Notes: a model not told the origin generated them from the letters alone. Shown: positions 19,010-28,409, counted from the first letter of the stretch. The stretch is 64,000 nucleotides of DNA from CAWEBF01 sp963807235 (GCA_963807235.1 CAWEBF010000014.1:1-64000), one strand, 5' to 3'. Translations and numbers: made by a program.

Positions 19010-19981
19010 TTACAACATCGTATTCAGGAAACCGGAGCCGACGTTCAGGCAATCGAACACGTGCAGGCCGAGCTGCGAAGCCAGGTCGGCGCACACCTCG
19101 ATGCCGCGGGTGCTGTTGCCGAACCGGTCGAGCCGCGGAGAGTAGGTGCCGATGCCCAGCTGGCGGTTGACGACTGCCACCACCCCACCCGCCACGCCGC
19201 TCTTGGCCGGAACGCCGACGCGATACGCCCACTGCCCCGAGTAGTCGTACATGCCGCACGTGAACATCACCGACAGCACGTCCTTCACCGAGGCGACGTT
19301 CAGCGCGGACGTGCCGGTCAGGGGATGGCAGCCCATGTTGGCGAGCGTCGCGGCCATCATCGCCAGATCGCGGCAGGTCACCAGGATCGAGCACTGCTGG
19401 AAGTACAGGTCCAGCGCCGCCTCCGCCTCCTCGTGCACGATGCCGAAGTTGAGGAGCAGGTGCACGATGGCGCGGTTGCGGTGCCCGGTCCGGCGCTCCG
19501 ACTCGTAGACCTTCTCGTCGATGGCCAGCCGGCGTCCGGCAATCGCGCTGAACCGATCCAGCAGGTGCTCCAGGGCGTTGCCGCGGTGCTGCGCGTGCAG
19601 CAACGCGGTCACGGTGATGGCGCCGGCGTTGACCATCGGGTTGAACGGCCGGTTGTTGCGGCCCTGAAGCTCGATGGAGTTGAAGGAGTCGCCGCTCGGC
19701 TCCACGCCGACGTACTGGAGCACTTTGTCGTGGCCCAGCTCGTCGATCACCATGCCGAAGGCGAACGGCTTCGAGATCGACTGGATGGTGAAGGGGCGGT
19801 CGCAGTCGCCCGCCGCGAACACCCGGCCGTCGCTCGTCACAAGGCACACGCCGAAATCGTCGGGGTTGGCCCTGCTCAGTTCAGGAATGTAGGTCGCCAC
19901 CTCCCCGTCGGCGAGCGGCTGGTATTTCGCGTAGACGCGGTCCACGAGCGCCTGCATTTCGCTTGTGACTGGGCTCTCCAC
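19010..19981 (-). CDS. glsA: glutaminase A
   Basis: A 323-residue glutaminase (L-glutamine to L-glutamate plus ammonia) of the serine-dependent beta-lactamase-like family. The catalytic S-x-x-K is in TIQSISKPFAFG. Other conserved stretches are NSIELQGRNNRPFNPMVNAGAI, MAATLANMGCHPLTG and the final GVPAKSGVAGGVVAV. Length is slightly above the usual 305-310. The GTG at 19981 has GGAGG 4 bases upstream and is preferred; the ATG at 19957 is possible. It is not obviously in an operon with nitrogen genes. Confidence 0.93.
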   Translation of the reverse strand: MESPVTSEMQALVDRVYAKYQPLADGEVATYIPELSRANPDDFGVCLVTSDGRVFAAGDCDRPFTIQSISKPFAFGMVIDELGHDKVLQYVGVEPSGDSFNSIELQGRNNRPFNPMVNAGAITVTALLHAQHRGNALEHLLDRFSAIAGRRLAIDEKVYESERRTGHRNRAIVHLLLNFGIVHEEAEAALDLYFQQCSILVTCRDLAMMAATLANMGCHPLTGTSALNVASVKDVLSVMFTCGMYDYSGQWAYRVGVPAKSGVAGGVVAVVNRQLGIGTYSPRLDRFGNSTRGIEVCADLASQLGLHVFDCLNVGSGFLNTML

Positions 19982-20239
19982 TCGGCCTCCACTCCTCGAC
20001 GCTCGCCGACGGCGAAGTTCTGCCGGGCGGCGGCGACGGTGGCAACAGCAATCTCCGTTCCCCGGTTCGAGCGTTTTTCAGGAGGATTTCGCCGCGCTCC
20101 AGGAGCGATCGATTGGACACAAATGTCGTCTCTGGATGACGCTAGCCACAGTGATGTGGCTTTTGACTTTCGCGACGTCAGGATTGCGGGCGGTCTGGCG
20201 TGTTTTCACGCGGTACGGAAGTTGAAGTGCCACACGCCC
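19982..20239. other. intergenic region upstream of the STAS gene
   Basis: A 258-base gap between divergent glsA and the STAS gene. No gene or RNA is evident. It should hold both promoters; I found no convincing operator or -35/-10 pair. Confidence 0.3.
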
Positions 20240-20572
20240 ATGACGATCGGTGAACGCGTAGTGGGAGCCGGCAACGGTGCTGGAGCTGACCGGCCGGCTG
20301 GTGCTCGGCGACGGGGACGAGCCGCTGAAGGGCAAGGTGAAGGCGCTGCTGCACCAGGGCACGAGCCACGTGATGTTGAACATGACCGGGGTGACCTACG
20401 TGGACAGCGCAGGCCTGGGCGCCCTGGTCGGCCTGTCGTTGACGGCCCGCCAGCAGGGCCGGGCGGTCACGCTGGTCAACCCCTCGCGCGGCTCCTCGAG
20501 CTGCTGGCGATGGCGCGGCTCCAGAACGTCGTGACCGTCTTCGATTCAGAGGCGCAGGCTTTGAACACCTAG
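20240..20572 (+). CDS. STAS-domain anti-anti-sigma-like protein, two compensating frameshifts
   Basis: The complete 110-residue STAS protein is recovered only by switching frame twice. It starts at the ATG at 20240 (MTIGERVVG), continues after one extra base near 20270 as VLELTGRLVLGDGDEPLKGKV, then HVMLNMTGVTYVDSAGLGALVGL. After a missing base near 20487 it resumes as RLLELLAMARLQNVVTVFDSE, ending at 20572. The D-S-A-G-L loop has the serine that anti-sigma kinases phosphorylate in SpoIIAA/RsbV. No partner kinase is adjacent. The start and end are in the same frame, so the two shifts cancel. Confidence 0.75.
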   Translation: MTIGERVVGAGNGAGADRPAGARRRGRAAEGQGEGAAAPGHEPRDVEHDRGDLRGQRRPGRPGRPVVDGPPAGPGGHAGQPLARLLELLAMARLQNVVTVFDSEAQALNT

Positions 20573-20596
20573 CGGCCTGAGCCCGTCTCACCGAGC

Positions 20597-21445
20597 ATGA
20601 TCAAGGGCACGCCCCGTCGGAGGGGCATCTCAGTGAGAACTGCGGGCCATCTCCTCATCCTGTCGGTGTGCTTCTCGCTGGCCACCCGTCATCAGGCCGA
20701 AGCGGCCGACCTGCTGCCCGCGACTGTCGCCGCCTTCGACCGGTATGTGAGTGTCACCGAGGTCCAGGGCGACCGCAGCCACGCCTGCCCTGTGGATCGA
20801 CGGCCTTCCGGACGCCCGCCAGCGCACCTGCTCACGGAACTGCGGGCCGGCCGGCTGGTCGTCGAGCGGCTCGTGACGCGCGACGGTGGTCGGGACATCG
20901 CGGTGCCGGATGGCCTGATTCATCACTGGATTGGCACCGTCTTCGTCGCCAAGGCGTCGAGCGCCGAGGCCGTGCGCCTGCTCCAGGACTACGACCGCCA
21001 CGCCGACGTGTTCGCTCCGGCCGTGCAGCGCTCGAGGATCATCTCGAGGGACGGTGACAACTTCACGGTCTTCCTCCGCTTCTATCAGAAGAAGGGCATC
21101 GCGGTCGTCGTCAACAGCGACCACACAGCGCGATTCACACGCGTGACTCCCGCGCATGTCTCGTCCCGCATCGTCAGCACACGGATTCAGGAGGTCGAGA
21201 ATCCCGGGGCACCGGACGAGCGCGAGAAACCGGTTGGCCGCGATGGCGGATACCTCTGGCGGCTCAATACGTACTGGCGGTTCGTCGAGCGCGACGGCGG
21301 CGTCTACGTGCAGTGCGAGTCGGTGACGCTGACACGCGGCATTCCCTTTGGCCTGGGCTGGCTCATCGGCCCGTTCGTCACGAGCATTCCGCGCGAATCG
21401 CTGGAGTTTACCCTCGAGACCACGAGAAAGACGCTCTCGAATTAG
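20597..21445 (+). CDS. exported START/SRPBCC-like protein, unknown
   Basis: A 282-residue exported protein with a signal peptide in the first 37 residues. The body (IHHWIGTVFVAKASSAEAVRLLQDYDRH, FLRFYQKKGIAVVVN, LWRLNTYWRFVERDGGVYVQCESVTLTRGIPFGLGWL) resembles a START/SRPBCC-like lipid-binding fold seen in hypothetical acidobacterial proteins. Residues 60-75 look wrong in this frame. One frame over, the same bases read LWIDGLPDARQR, as expected in the family, implying a one-base shift near 20797 and a compensating one near 20832. It converges with the next gene, overlapping it by 4 bases. Confidence 0.6.
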   Translation: MIKGTPRRRGISVRTAGHLLILSVCFSLATRHQAEAADLLPATVAAFDRYVSVTEVQGDRSHACPVDRRPSGRPPAHLLTELRAGRLVVERLVTRDGGRDIAVPDGLIHHWIGTVFVAKASSAEAVRLLQDYDRHADVFAPAVQRSRIISRDGDNFTVFLRFYQKKGIAVVVNSDHTARFTRVTPAHVSSRIVSTRIQEVENPGAPDEREKPVGRDGGYLWRLNTYWRFVERDGGVYVQCESVTLTRGIPFGLGWLIGPFVTSIPRESLEFTLETTRKTLSN

Positions 21446-22440
21446 CGTCCGGAGCCTGGCGTCCAGCCGTTCCCCAGGCCGTACGGCAGCGTCACGAACG
21501 GAAACGCCTCCACGTGGCGGATCAGCCCGCCGCGAACCGAGAACGTCTCCATCGTCACCAGGTTCTGCAGCATGCTGGGCGGCGCGTCGGCCGCCGCGCC
21601 CCGCCGCGTTCCGTCGTGCACGAAGAGCGGGAACGTGCCCACGGTCTGCTTCTGCTCGTCGATGATGAGCGCGCGCCGCGGCCGGATGTGCTTCATGTAG
21701 GCAAAGATCTTCGAGTCGATCTGCTGTGCGCAGGTCAGCATGCTGAAGGCCAGTTGCTCCTTCCCCTGGGGCGTGTTGGGATCCGGCAGCTGCGGCCCCG
21801 GCATCATGCGGCCGCCGGGCGGCGGGTTGTTCACGGTGCGATAGCCGTTCTCGTGGCGCACGCAGTCGCCCGCAAACGCGCCAATCGTGCCGCTGTCGCC
21901 TTCCAGGGCGTCGAAATAGGAGTTGGCCACGCGGAACATCAGCTCGCGCGAGACGCGCTGGGCGGGCGGCACGTCTTCGGTCAGCACGGTTCGCGGCGTG
22001 GTCAGCAGCTCGATGGCCTGCGGCGCGATGTTGCCAGCGTGCAGGTGCTCGATCTCCGAGATGCGCCCGCGATCCACCTTCAGGCGAATGGCCGCCAGCG
22101 TGTCGCGCCCCTGCACCTTCAACCGGGTCTGCACGGCCACCTGGCCCGCCACCGGATCCGCCACGTAGATCGTGAAGGGCGTCGGCTCCACACGGGAGCG
22201 CCACAGCACGCCCTCACCGACCTCAATCTCGCCGGTGTTCTCCGTCATGCGAATCTCTTTCGCCAGCGGAGGGACGGCCTTGGGGTCCTTCTTGTAGAGG
22301 GCGTTCATGTAGGCGTCGATCACGCCGACCAGGCATGCGCGATCGCAGTCCTTGACGTTGCCGTTCCACGCGGGCTCCTGCGCGGCCACCCCGGCCGCCA
22401 GCAGCAGCATCGTCGCACCAGCGATCAGTCTCGGCACCAT
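21442..22440 (-). CDS. exported NTF2-like/DUF8021-like protein
   Basis: A 332-residue exported protein with a signal peptide (LIAGATMLLLAAGVAAQ). It contains two related halves, each starting with a helix like LVGVIDAYMNALYKKDPKAVP or LMFRVANSYFDALEGDSG followed by beta strands, suggesting tandem NTF2/SnoaL-like folds. Such proteins are usually binding proteins or weak enzymes with unknown ligands; DUF8021 is the closest family I can name, with moderate doubt. The ATG at 22440 is followed by RLIAG and preceded by GAGTCAACG. It diverges from the membrane protein at 22477. Confidence 0.65.
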   Translation of the reverse strand: MVPRLIAGATMLLLAAGVAAQEPAWNGNVKDCDRACLVGVIDAYMNALYKKDPKAVPPLAKEIRMTENTGEIEVGEGVLWRSRVEPTPFTIYVADPVAGQVAVQTRLKVQGRDTLAAIRLKVDRGRISEIEHLHAGNIAPQAIELLTTPRTVLTEDVPPAQRVSRELMFRVANSYFDALEGDSGTIGAFAGDCVRHENGYRTVNNPPPGGRMMPGPQLPDPNTPQGKEQLAFSMLTCAQQIDSKIFAYMKHIRPRRALIIDEQKQTVGTFPLFVHDGTRRGAAADAPPSMLQNLVTMETFSVRGGLIRHVEAFPFVTLPYGLGNGWTPGSGR

Positions 22441-22476
22441 CGTTGACTCCTCGCAAGAATATACTCGCAGCGGTGG

Positions 22477-23884
22477 GTGCCCCCGAATCGCAGCTCCCCT
22501 TCCGCGCTAGGCCTCGCTGTTGGCAGGCGCGCTCGGGATCGCTGTGGCGCAGAGCGTCTACAACATCCCGATCCAGGTGTCGGACAGCCTGGACGTCATC
22601 ATCGAGTCCCGGCAACCACCCTCATCGTGGGACTTGTTCGTCAGCCAGGTCTCGCAAGCGTCGGCGACGACGCTCCGCCCGGGACGCTATCTGCAGGCGC
22701 GATGGCTTGGCGAGCTGGCCGACGCCGGCGGCGGGGCCTACCACGTGGTGTTTCGAGGGCTCCACGCGCTGCTCGCCTGCGCGATCGTGGTGCTGTTCGC
22801 CTGGGTCGCGCGCGCGCGCACCGCGACGGATGTCGCTGCCCTCGGCATCGCCCTCACGGTCCTCATCGGCCACCACACGTTCAGCGGGATGATGCGGGAA
22901 GCGTATCCCGTCAATCACTACGCCGAAATCGCGTGCGGCGCCCTGCTCATCGTCGGAATCGCCCAGCGGCGGCCGAGGGCCCTGCCGCAGATCGTGGCGC
23001 TTGCGATTCTGGCCGCGGGACTGCTGGTCATCGAGTCCGCCGTGCTCCTCTGGGTGGTGCTCGTCGGCTGTGTCGCGATCGGCCTGCCGGGTCTGACGCG
23101 GAAGACCGCCTACATCGCCACGGGCATGCTCGCCCTGTATCTCGCGGCGAGGCCGATCCTCGACATCAGCTCTCCTGGCATCGGCAGCCACGGCAGCGGA
23201 TGGCTGACGACGATGTATTCGGCCGACGAGCTTGCCACGCGCTTCGGGTCCAACCCGTGGCCGTTCTATGCCTACAACATCCTCGGAGGCGCTCTCTCGG
23301 TGGTCACCTCGGATCCGCGCTTCGGCGTATACCGGGTCTTGTCCTGGCCGTGGCCGCCGGTGGTCATCGTGCACCTGGTGTCGTCACTGGCGCTCAGCGT
23401 CGCCATGGTCGGCTACGCGCGAGTCTCCCTGCGACGTCCCGTGTCGTCGTGGACAGCGGAGACGCGCCTGACCGCGCTGGCGGCCGTGGTCCTTGCGGTG
23501 AGCGCGCTCTTGTGCGCCACCTACATCAAGGACGAAATCGTCAGCACGGCCGGCGTGTTCTACGCCCTGGCGGCTTACGCGACGATTCGCTGGCTCTTCG
23601 ATGTCGCGATCGAAGGCGGCGCGCGCGGAGCGGTCGCCGCCGCTGGAATCGTGCTCGCGGCATCACTGTGGGGATTCCGCACGGTCGGCACGCACTACGA
23701 GCTGCGGCGCACGGCGTTCGTCACGCGGAACGACTGGGCGATCGACGCTACTCCACCGTCGGGCGACGACGTGTCGGCAGACGATCGTGCACGGTTCTCG
23801 AAGCTCCGGGCCGACGCGCTGCAGCATCGCGTGACGAGCCCTGGGTTCCTGCCCCAGTGGGGCGAGCGGTATTGGATTGAGTAG
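22477..23884 (+). CDS. polytopic membrane protein, unknown; one frameshift near the start
   Basis: A membrane protein of about 465 residues with around nine helices and a hydrophilic C-terminus ending ALQHRVTSPGFLPQWGERYWIE. I do not recognise a family; the helix pattern and a first periplasmic loop (ASATTLRPGRYLQARW) recall lipid-linked glycosyltransferase-like proteins. The visible frame opens at a TTG at 22520, inside the first helix. The frame above, starting at the GTG at 22477 (PPNRSSPSALGLA), supplies the missing N-terminus if one extra base near 22518 is removed. The next gene overlaps its stop by 8 bases. Confidence 0.6.
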
Positions 23885-24359
23885 GCTACCGACGCCGTTC
23901 AGTCGGCGCCCGACGCAGTTCAGTCGGCGCCTGCTCGTCGGCGCCGCGAGCATCCCCGTGGCTGTCCTGGCGCTGGTCAGCATCTGGAGCGTCGCCACGA
24001 ATCCCAGGGGTGGATGGGTATGGCCGCCCGACGACGTCAACGTCTCCGAGGCCGTAGCGGCCGGCAACTACGCCGAGCTTGTGCGCCTTCTGGAGAGGGG
24101 CGAGGATCCAAACCGCAGCCGCATCGTGCGCGCGCCGCTGCTCGCTGGCCAGGCCGTCGAGGCCACGCCGATCGAGGCGGCCGTCCTGATCCGCAACGCC
24201 GAGATGGCGCGCTTGCTGCTGGCGCGCGGCGCGGTGGTCACGAGAACCATGGCCGGCAAGCTTCGATGCCTCAACGCGGAGTACCCGGATCGAGACGTGC
24301 TCGCCATTCTCGACGAGCTCGATCCCGGCGGAAGCCCGGTCTGCGATAGACCGGCCTAG
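23877..24359 (+). CDS. membrane-anchored ankyrin-like protein
   Basis: A 160-residue protein starting at the TTG at 23877, overlapping the upstream stop. It has a basic N-terminus with a duplicated PTxFSRR unit, one membrane helix (LLVGAASIPVAVLALVSIW), then ankyrin-like helices: NVSEAVAAGNYAELVRLLERGEDPN and PIEAAVLIRNAEMARLLLARGAVV. This gives about two degenerate ankyrin repeats facing the periplasm. Function is unknown; ankyrin repeats bind proteins. It is probably cotranscribed with the membrane protein upstream. Confidence 0.65.
   Translation: MSRLPTPFSRRPTQFSRRLLVGAASIPVAVLALVSIWSVATNPRGGWVWPPDDVNVSEAVAAGNYAELVRLLERGEDPNRSRIVRAPLLAGQAVEATPIEAAVLIRNAEMARLLLARGAVVTRTMAGKLRCLNAEYPDRDVLAILDELDPGGSPVCDRPA
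23890..23931 (+). repeat. 21-bp tandem duplication inside the ankyrin-like gene
   Basis: Two adjacent 21-base copies (23890-23910 and 23911-23931) differ at one position (CGACGCCGTTC versus CGACGCAGTTC). The duplication keeps the frame and doubles the heptapeptide PT(P/Q)FSRR in the basic tail before the membrane helix. Confidence 0.85.
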
Positions 24360-24361
24360 AC

Positions 24362-24822
24362 TCACTTCTTGGCCGCCGCCTCCGCCTGTGCCTTGGACGT
24401 GTAGCCGGCCGGCAGCCACTTCTTCCAGTTGTCCTCGTTGGCGCGACAGCCGCCGTCGGCCGGGTTGTACCACGTGCCGTCCTTGACCACCACGAGACCG
24501 ATGGCGCCGCCGGGCCGGCCGTCTTCGAGCGGACAGTGGATCATCGTGACGCGGTCCCCGGGCTTGAAGGTAAAACCGTCGATCCGCGGCGTTCGGCCGA
24601 CGACGGCGGGCGGCGCGGCGCCCTCGAACCCCCAGTTCGTGCCCTTCGCGTCCTTGAGATAAAGGATGGTGTGCGGCGCGTTGAACGCCCAGCGCACCAC
24701 GTCCCCCACCATCACTTCCTCCTTCGTGTTGTCGAACATGCTGAAGCTGTGATGCGCGCCGAGGGTGACGCTGGCCGCAACCAGAGCCAGCGCGGCTCCC
24801 CAAGCATGGAATACCTGTTCAT
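24362..24822 (-). CDS. exported DUF6152-like protein, one frameshift in the signal peptide
   Basis: A small exported protein with the DUF6152 hallmark GAHHSFSMFDNTKE after the signal peptide, then VMVGDVVRWAFNAPHTILYLKDAKG and a C-terminal domain ending YTSKAQAEAAAKK. The start ATG at 24822 has AAGGAG 6 bases upstream and reads MNRYS. A one-base shift near 24806 is needed to enter WGAALALVAASVTLGAHHS. Without it the open frame starts at 24739. Function of the family is unknown. It is the last gene of the four-gene exported-protein operon starting at 28265, 18 bases after its neighbour. Confidence 0.7.
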
Positions 24823-24839
24823 GTGCTCTCCTTGCGCGG

Positions 24840-25909
24840 CTACTTCAGCGCTTCGTCGAAGATCGGGTTCTTGGCCTGGCCGGGCAGGTCCTTCGGCAGG
24901 TCGGGGTTGCGGTTGGGGTCCACGCCGCGAACGTCGAGGAACCCGGGGTCGCCCGGCAGGCGGAACTGCGTGCTGGGCTTGCCGTCCTTCCCGATCACCA
25001 GGTACGTATTCTGGTTGCTCTCGCACTCCCAGTGGCGCATCCGGTAGCCGGCGTCCTCGAGCTCGGTGTTGCGCCTGAACGTGTAGACCGTCGTCACCGG
25101 CCGCACGAGCGAGATGGGATCGTAGAAGGTCACGTTGACGCTGAGGCGGGGCTCCCCGTTGGCCATCGGGATCATCCGCCACACCTCCACGCTTTCGAAC
25201 TGGTTGCTGGTGGGCGGCTGGCCGCGGAAGTAGTCGCCTGGATGGAGGTGGATGGTGTGGACGATCAGCATGTCGTTCACCCAGAAGCCCACGCTGTCGC
25301 CTTCCGCCGAGTGCGTCCCGTCGATGTTCTTGTGCTCCTGGTTGATGTAGATGCGGCGCGTGTCGTTGGCCAGGTCGTTGGGCCACCAGGATTGCGTGGG
25401 CGTGTTCACGAACTCGCGCACGTAGGGCTCGAGCAGCCAGCGCGGATACCCCGCGGGTTCGCAGCGTGTGAGGCGGTCGTACTCGGCGCCCAGCGACCGC
25501 CGCATCTTGAACGCGGCCTCATACGCCGGCGTCAGCACGCCCGGGACAATCTCGGTGCCCTTGAGAAAGAACGTCGTCGCGGTGTTGCCGGCCGCGGACC
25601 AGAGGCCTTCCCACTTGGGCACGGTCTCGTAGGTGTGCCGCGTGCCGCCCTTGTGCAGCCGCATCAGGAAGGCGTAGTGCTCGGCGGACGTCTTGAATGC
25701 CTGCGCCGGCGGCACGGGCTCGGGCACGAAGTTGCCGCGCCCTGCCCCGCCTTGCGGCCCGCGGCGCCGGAGGCGCCGGCGGCGTCGCGGGCGCGGCAGG
25801 TGCCGCTGGGCCGCCGCCGCGGGCGCCTTGCGCCATCGTCAGCGTGGACAGCGGCGAGGGACAGGCCCAACGCGACGAACGAGACCACCAACTGTCCGCG
25901 GACGTTCAT
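24840..25909 (-). CDS. exported protein of unknown function, two frameshifts near the N-terminus
   Basis: The mature part (about 300 residues) is continuous: PEPVPPAQAFKTSAEHYAFLM, LHKGGTRHTYETVPKWEGLWSA, WWPNDLANDTRRIYINQEHKN, GFWVNDMLIVHTIHLHPGDYFRG, ending NPIFDEALK. The signal peptide (GQLVVSFVALGLSLAAVHA) is in another frame starting at the ATG at 25909. A low-complexity Ala/Pro/Gly linker between them is in a third frame, so shifts near 25845 and 25740 are implied. A jelly-roll-like beta-sandwich is plausible, but I do not know the family's activity. It belongs to the operon with DUF6152 and the cytochrome c protein. Confidence 0.65.
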
Positions 25910-25954
25910 GCGATCCTCCCGATGATTGTGAGCCGCAGGCGTGTCGGCGGTGAG

Positions 25955-26920
25955 CTATTTGACGCTCACGCGGACGAGCGCGGTCGTCCAGCAGCACTGG
26001 TCGCCGCCGCCGTCCTCGCCCGACTCGTCGTTGACCTGCGCGCGCAGCACGTAGTCGCCAGGCGCGTCGAAGGTAGCCGTCGCGTTGGCCTGAAGAACGA
26101 GCTTGGGATCCTTTTTGGTGATCAGAGGCACGCGGGCCGGCGCCAGCGTCACGCGGCCGGGACCCCGGTACTTCTTCCAGATGACCGTGATGTCGGCGCG
26201 GGGCGCCCGTGGGCTGGTGCTTCCCACGCCGCCGAACGTCTGATCGCCCACGATGGCGAACGGCTCGAGGACGGAGGGCCGCCGGCCGCGGAGCTCTGCC
26301 AGTTCCGCCGTCGCGCCCGGCTGCGAGGCCGGCACGTCCGAGGCCCACAGCCTGAGCGGCACCGGCTGTCCAACCGAGCCTGACAGTGTCTGGGCAATGC
26401 CGAGCGGGGGGCCCGTCAGCGCCGGACCGTCCTGCGCGAACTTGATCACGGGCGGCTCGTTGCCCGAGGCGGCGTTCCGGAAGAAGTCCAGGACGTAGGG
26501 CGGGTTCAGCCAGAAGCTGATCGAGGCGGTCTGCCCGTTGACCACGAGGGTCCACGTGAGCTTCTGCGTCCCGAAGTCCTTGGGCACACGAATGGCGAAC
26601 ACGCCGTGCTGCTGGCTGGGCTCGAAGTGCGTGGGCTGGCCCTGGTCCGGACCGCCCGGCTCGATGCGGTTGTTTGGTCCGATGGGCACGTCCACGGGCG
26701 TGGCGCGGTTCCTGTTGTAGTAGCCGAGCAGCAGGACCATCGAGCCGTCCTTGTGCGGCCCCCATCCCTCGAACACCGGATAGATGGACTCGCCGCTTCC
26801 GCCGAGCGGCTCGACCGGCAGAGGCGCCCTGGTGATCTGCAGTGCCCCGGCGATTGGCGTCGCGCTGGCGACGCACGCCGCAACCGCGCACGCAACGAGA
26901 CGACGACGGACCCTGGGCAC
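25955..26920 (-). CDS. exported Ig-like beta-sandwich protein, unknown
   Basis: A 321-residue exported protein starting at the GTG at 26920, with a signal peptide (RRRLVACAVAACVASATPIAGA). An N-terminal domain (PVFEGWGPHKDGSMVLLLGYYNRNRATPVDVPIGPNN) is followed by a central region and a C-terminal Ig/PKD-like domain (LVLQANATATFDAPGDYVLRAQVNDESG). The NxNRxxxxDVPxG pattern recurs in acidobacterial secreted proteins, but no activity is known. It sits 19 bases after the cytochrome c stop and 45 bases before the next gene, fitting one operon. A CC pair near the C-terminus is unusual. Confidence 0.7.
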   Translation of the reverse strand: MPRVRRRLVACAVAACVASATPIAGALQITRAPLPVEPLGGSGESIYPVFEGWGPHKDGSMVLLLGYYNRNRATPVDVPIGPNNRIEPGGPDQGQPTHFEPSQQHGVFAIRVPKDFGTQKLTWTLVVNGQTASISFWLNPPYVLDFFRNAASGNEPPVIKFAQDGPALTGPPLGIAQTLSGSVGQPVPLRLWASDVPASQPGATAELAELRGRRPSVLEPFAIVGDQTFGGVGSTSPRAPRADITVIWKKYRGPGRVTLAPARVPLITKKDPKLVLQANATATFDAPGDYVLRAQVNDESGEDGGGDQCCWTTALVRVSVK

Positions 26921-26939
26921 AGTGACTCTAGTTCCGGCT

Positions 26940-28265
26940 CTACTTCGCCCGTTTCTCCTGCAACCGCGTCTGGCGCGCCCTGACCTCGCCGAGATACTCC
27001 TCTTCCTTGAGGTAGGTGACGTTCACCCACGCGTGGGCCATCTCGTCCACCGTGCGCCCGCCGTAGCCGACCCACACGTTCGGATCAGGGTTCGCCTTGT
27101 TCGCGGCGGTGTTGTCGTGCCACGCCTTCACCTTGATGATCGTGCCCTTGGGCAGGAGCGGCGCGGCGTCGTCGGCGTAGGCGTAGGTGCTGTGCCAATT
27201 GAAGCTGAACTCCGGCACGTGGCTCAACACCACGCTCTGGCCGCTCGGCAGCAGCGCTTCCAGCGTCATGGCCTTGCCGCGCAGGTGCATGTGCGGCTGG
27301 AAGCTTTCAAGGCGCGCCGCCTCACGGAGCGGGAAGTAGGTCTCGCTCAGCTGGATCGTGTTCGGCGGGATGTCCACCGCGCCCGGCCCGGTCTTGCCCA
27401 TTCGGATCAAGTGCTGCCGGTACTTGGGCTGCTGGCCCTTCGGGTAGAAGTAGATGCCGAGCTCCACCACGTCGGTGATGTCCTCGCCGCCGTTCGAGTA
27501 GTGGATGTCCCACGCAATCTTCGACCCCGGCAGCATCAGCGCGCCGCTGTCGGGCCGCATCAGCTCCGCTTCCTTGCCGACCGCCCATTCGCTGAAGCGG
27601 CCGGGCGTCATCTCGGCCGCCGGGGCGTCGGGATCGAACTGCAGGATGTCGGCGTTGGCGTGGTGGGTGATCTTGCGGCCCTTCACGGTGCTGGGCCGGA
27701 CCTCGATGGCGCGCACCCATCGCGGCTCCTTGAGGCCTGTCTCGACGATGGGCTTCCACCAGGTATCGTTGGCGCCGGCCTTCTGGGTCCACGGCAAGGA
27801 CCGGACGATCAGATCCGGCTCTTTCTGGCCGATCGATTCGGCGTAGGCCCAGCGCTGCTCAGTGGGCCACGTCTTGAGGGCCGGCATGTCCTTCGGGTCG
27901 CCCTGCGCCGCGCCCTGCTCCACCCACTTCGCGATCGTGGCGATCTGGTCGTCGCTCAGCGAGCGATCGTTCTTGAACTCCTTCACGCCAACCGTCTTGT
28001 CGATGTGCCACGGCGGCATCTGGCGCGCCTCGACGCGGGCTTTGATGGACCGGGCCCACGGGCGCGACTCCTCGAACGTCCTGAGCGACATCGGCGCGAT
28101 CGAGTCGGGCCGATGGCAGGCTTCGCACTTTTCCTGAAAGATGGGGGCGATGTCCTTCGAGAAGGTGGGGGCGTCCGGACCGGCGGCCTGCACGGGAGCC
28201 GGGCTCGCCATCAGGGCCAGCGCGAAGAAACCCGGGACGAGAGTCGATAGCCCAGCCTTGCGCAT
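26940..28265 (-). CDS. exported cytochrome c with a copper ascorbate-dependent monooxygenase-like C-terminal module
   Basis: A 441-residue exported protein. The ATG at 28265 follows a strong AAGGAGGG site and begins a signal peptide (LVPGFFALALMASPAPVQAA). A cytochrome c domain follows, with haem site CEACH (near residue 47) and distal methionine candidates in RQMPPWH. The rest resembles the type II copper ascorbate-dependent monooxygenase fold: KITHHANADILQF, WDIHYSNGG, FQPHMHLRGKAM and FSFNWHSTYAY carry histidine/methionine metal ligands. It is likely a periplasmic oxidoreductase with unknown substrate. The open frame continues upstream across the divergent hydrolase gene, but that part is antisense noise. 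Confidence 0.82.
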   Translation of the reverse strand: MRKAGLSTLVPGFFALALMASPAPVQAAGPDAPTFSKDIAPIFQEKCEACHRPDSIAPMSLRTFEESRPWARSIKARVEARQMPPWHIDKTVGVKEFKNDRSLSDDQIATIAKWVEQGAAQGDPKDMPALKTWPTEQRWAYAESIGQKEPDLIVRSLPWTQKAGANDTWWKPIVETGLKEPRWVRAIEVRPSTVKGRKITHHANADILQFDPDAPAAEMTPGRFSEWAVGKEAELMRPDSGALMLPGSKIAWDIHYSNGGEDITDVVELGIYFYPKGQQPKYRQHLIRMGKTGPGAVDIPPNTIQLSETYFPLREAARLESFQPHMHLRGKAMTLEALLPSGQSVVLSHVPEFSFNWHSTYAYADDAAPLLPKGTIIKVKAWHDNTAANKANPDPNVWVGYGGRTVDEMAHAWVNVTYLKEEEYLGEVRARQTRLQEKRAK

Positions 28266-28409
28266 GACCCACCCTCCTTTTGCCGATCCAAGAAACCCTA
28301 GCACGACAGAACCAGCCCTTCCAGGGGAAATCCCGAACCGCTTGAAACGAGCCTGCTCCCGGTGGCGTAAGGAAACATAGGATACGGAGACTCTTTCTCG
28401 GGAGGAATC

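Noticed and set aside
28340..28400. TTGAAA as the -35 box of the MBL gene promoter
   Set aside because: No acceptable -10 box lies 16-18 bases downstream.
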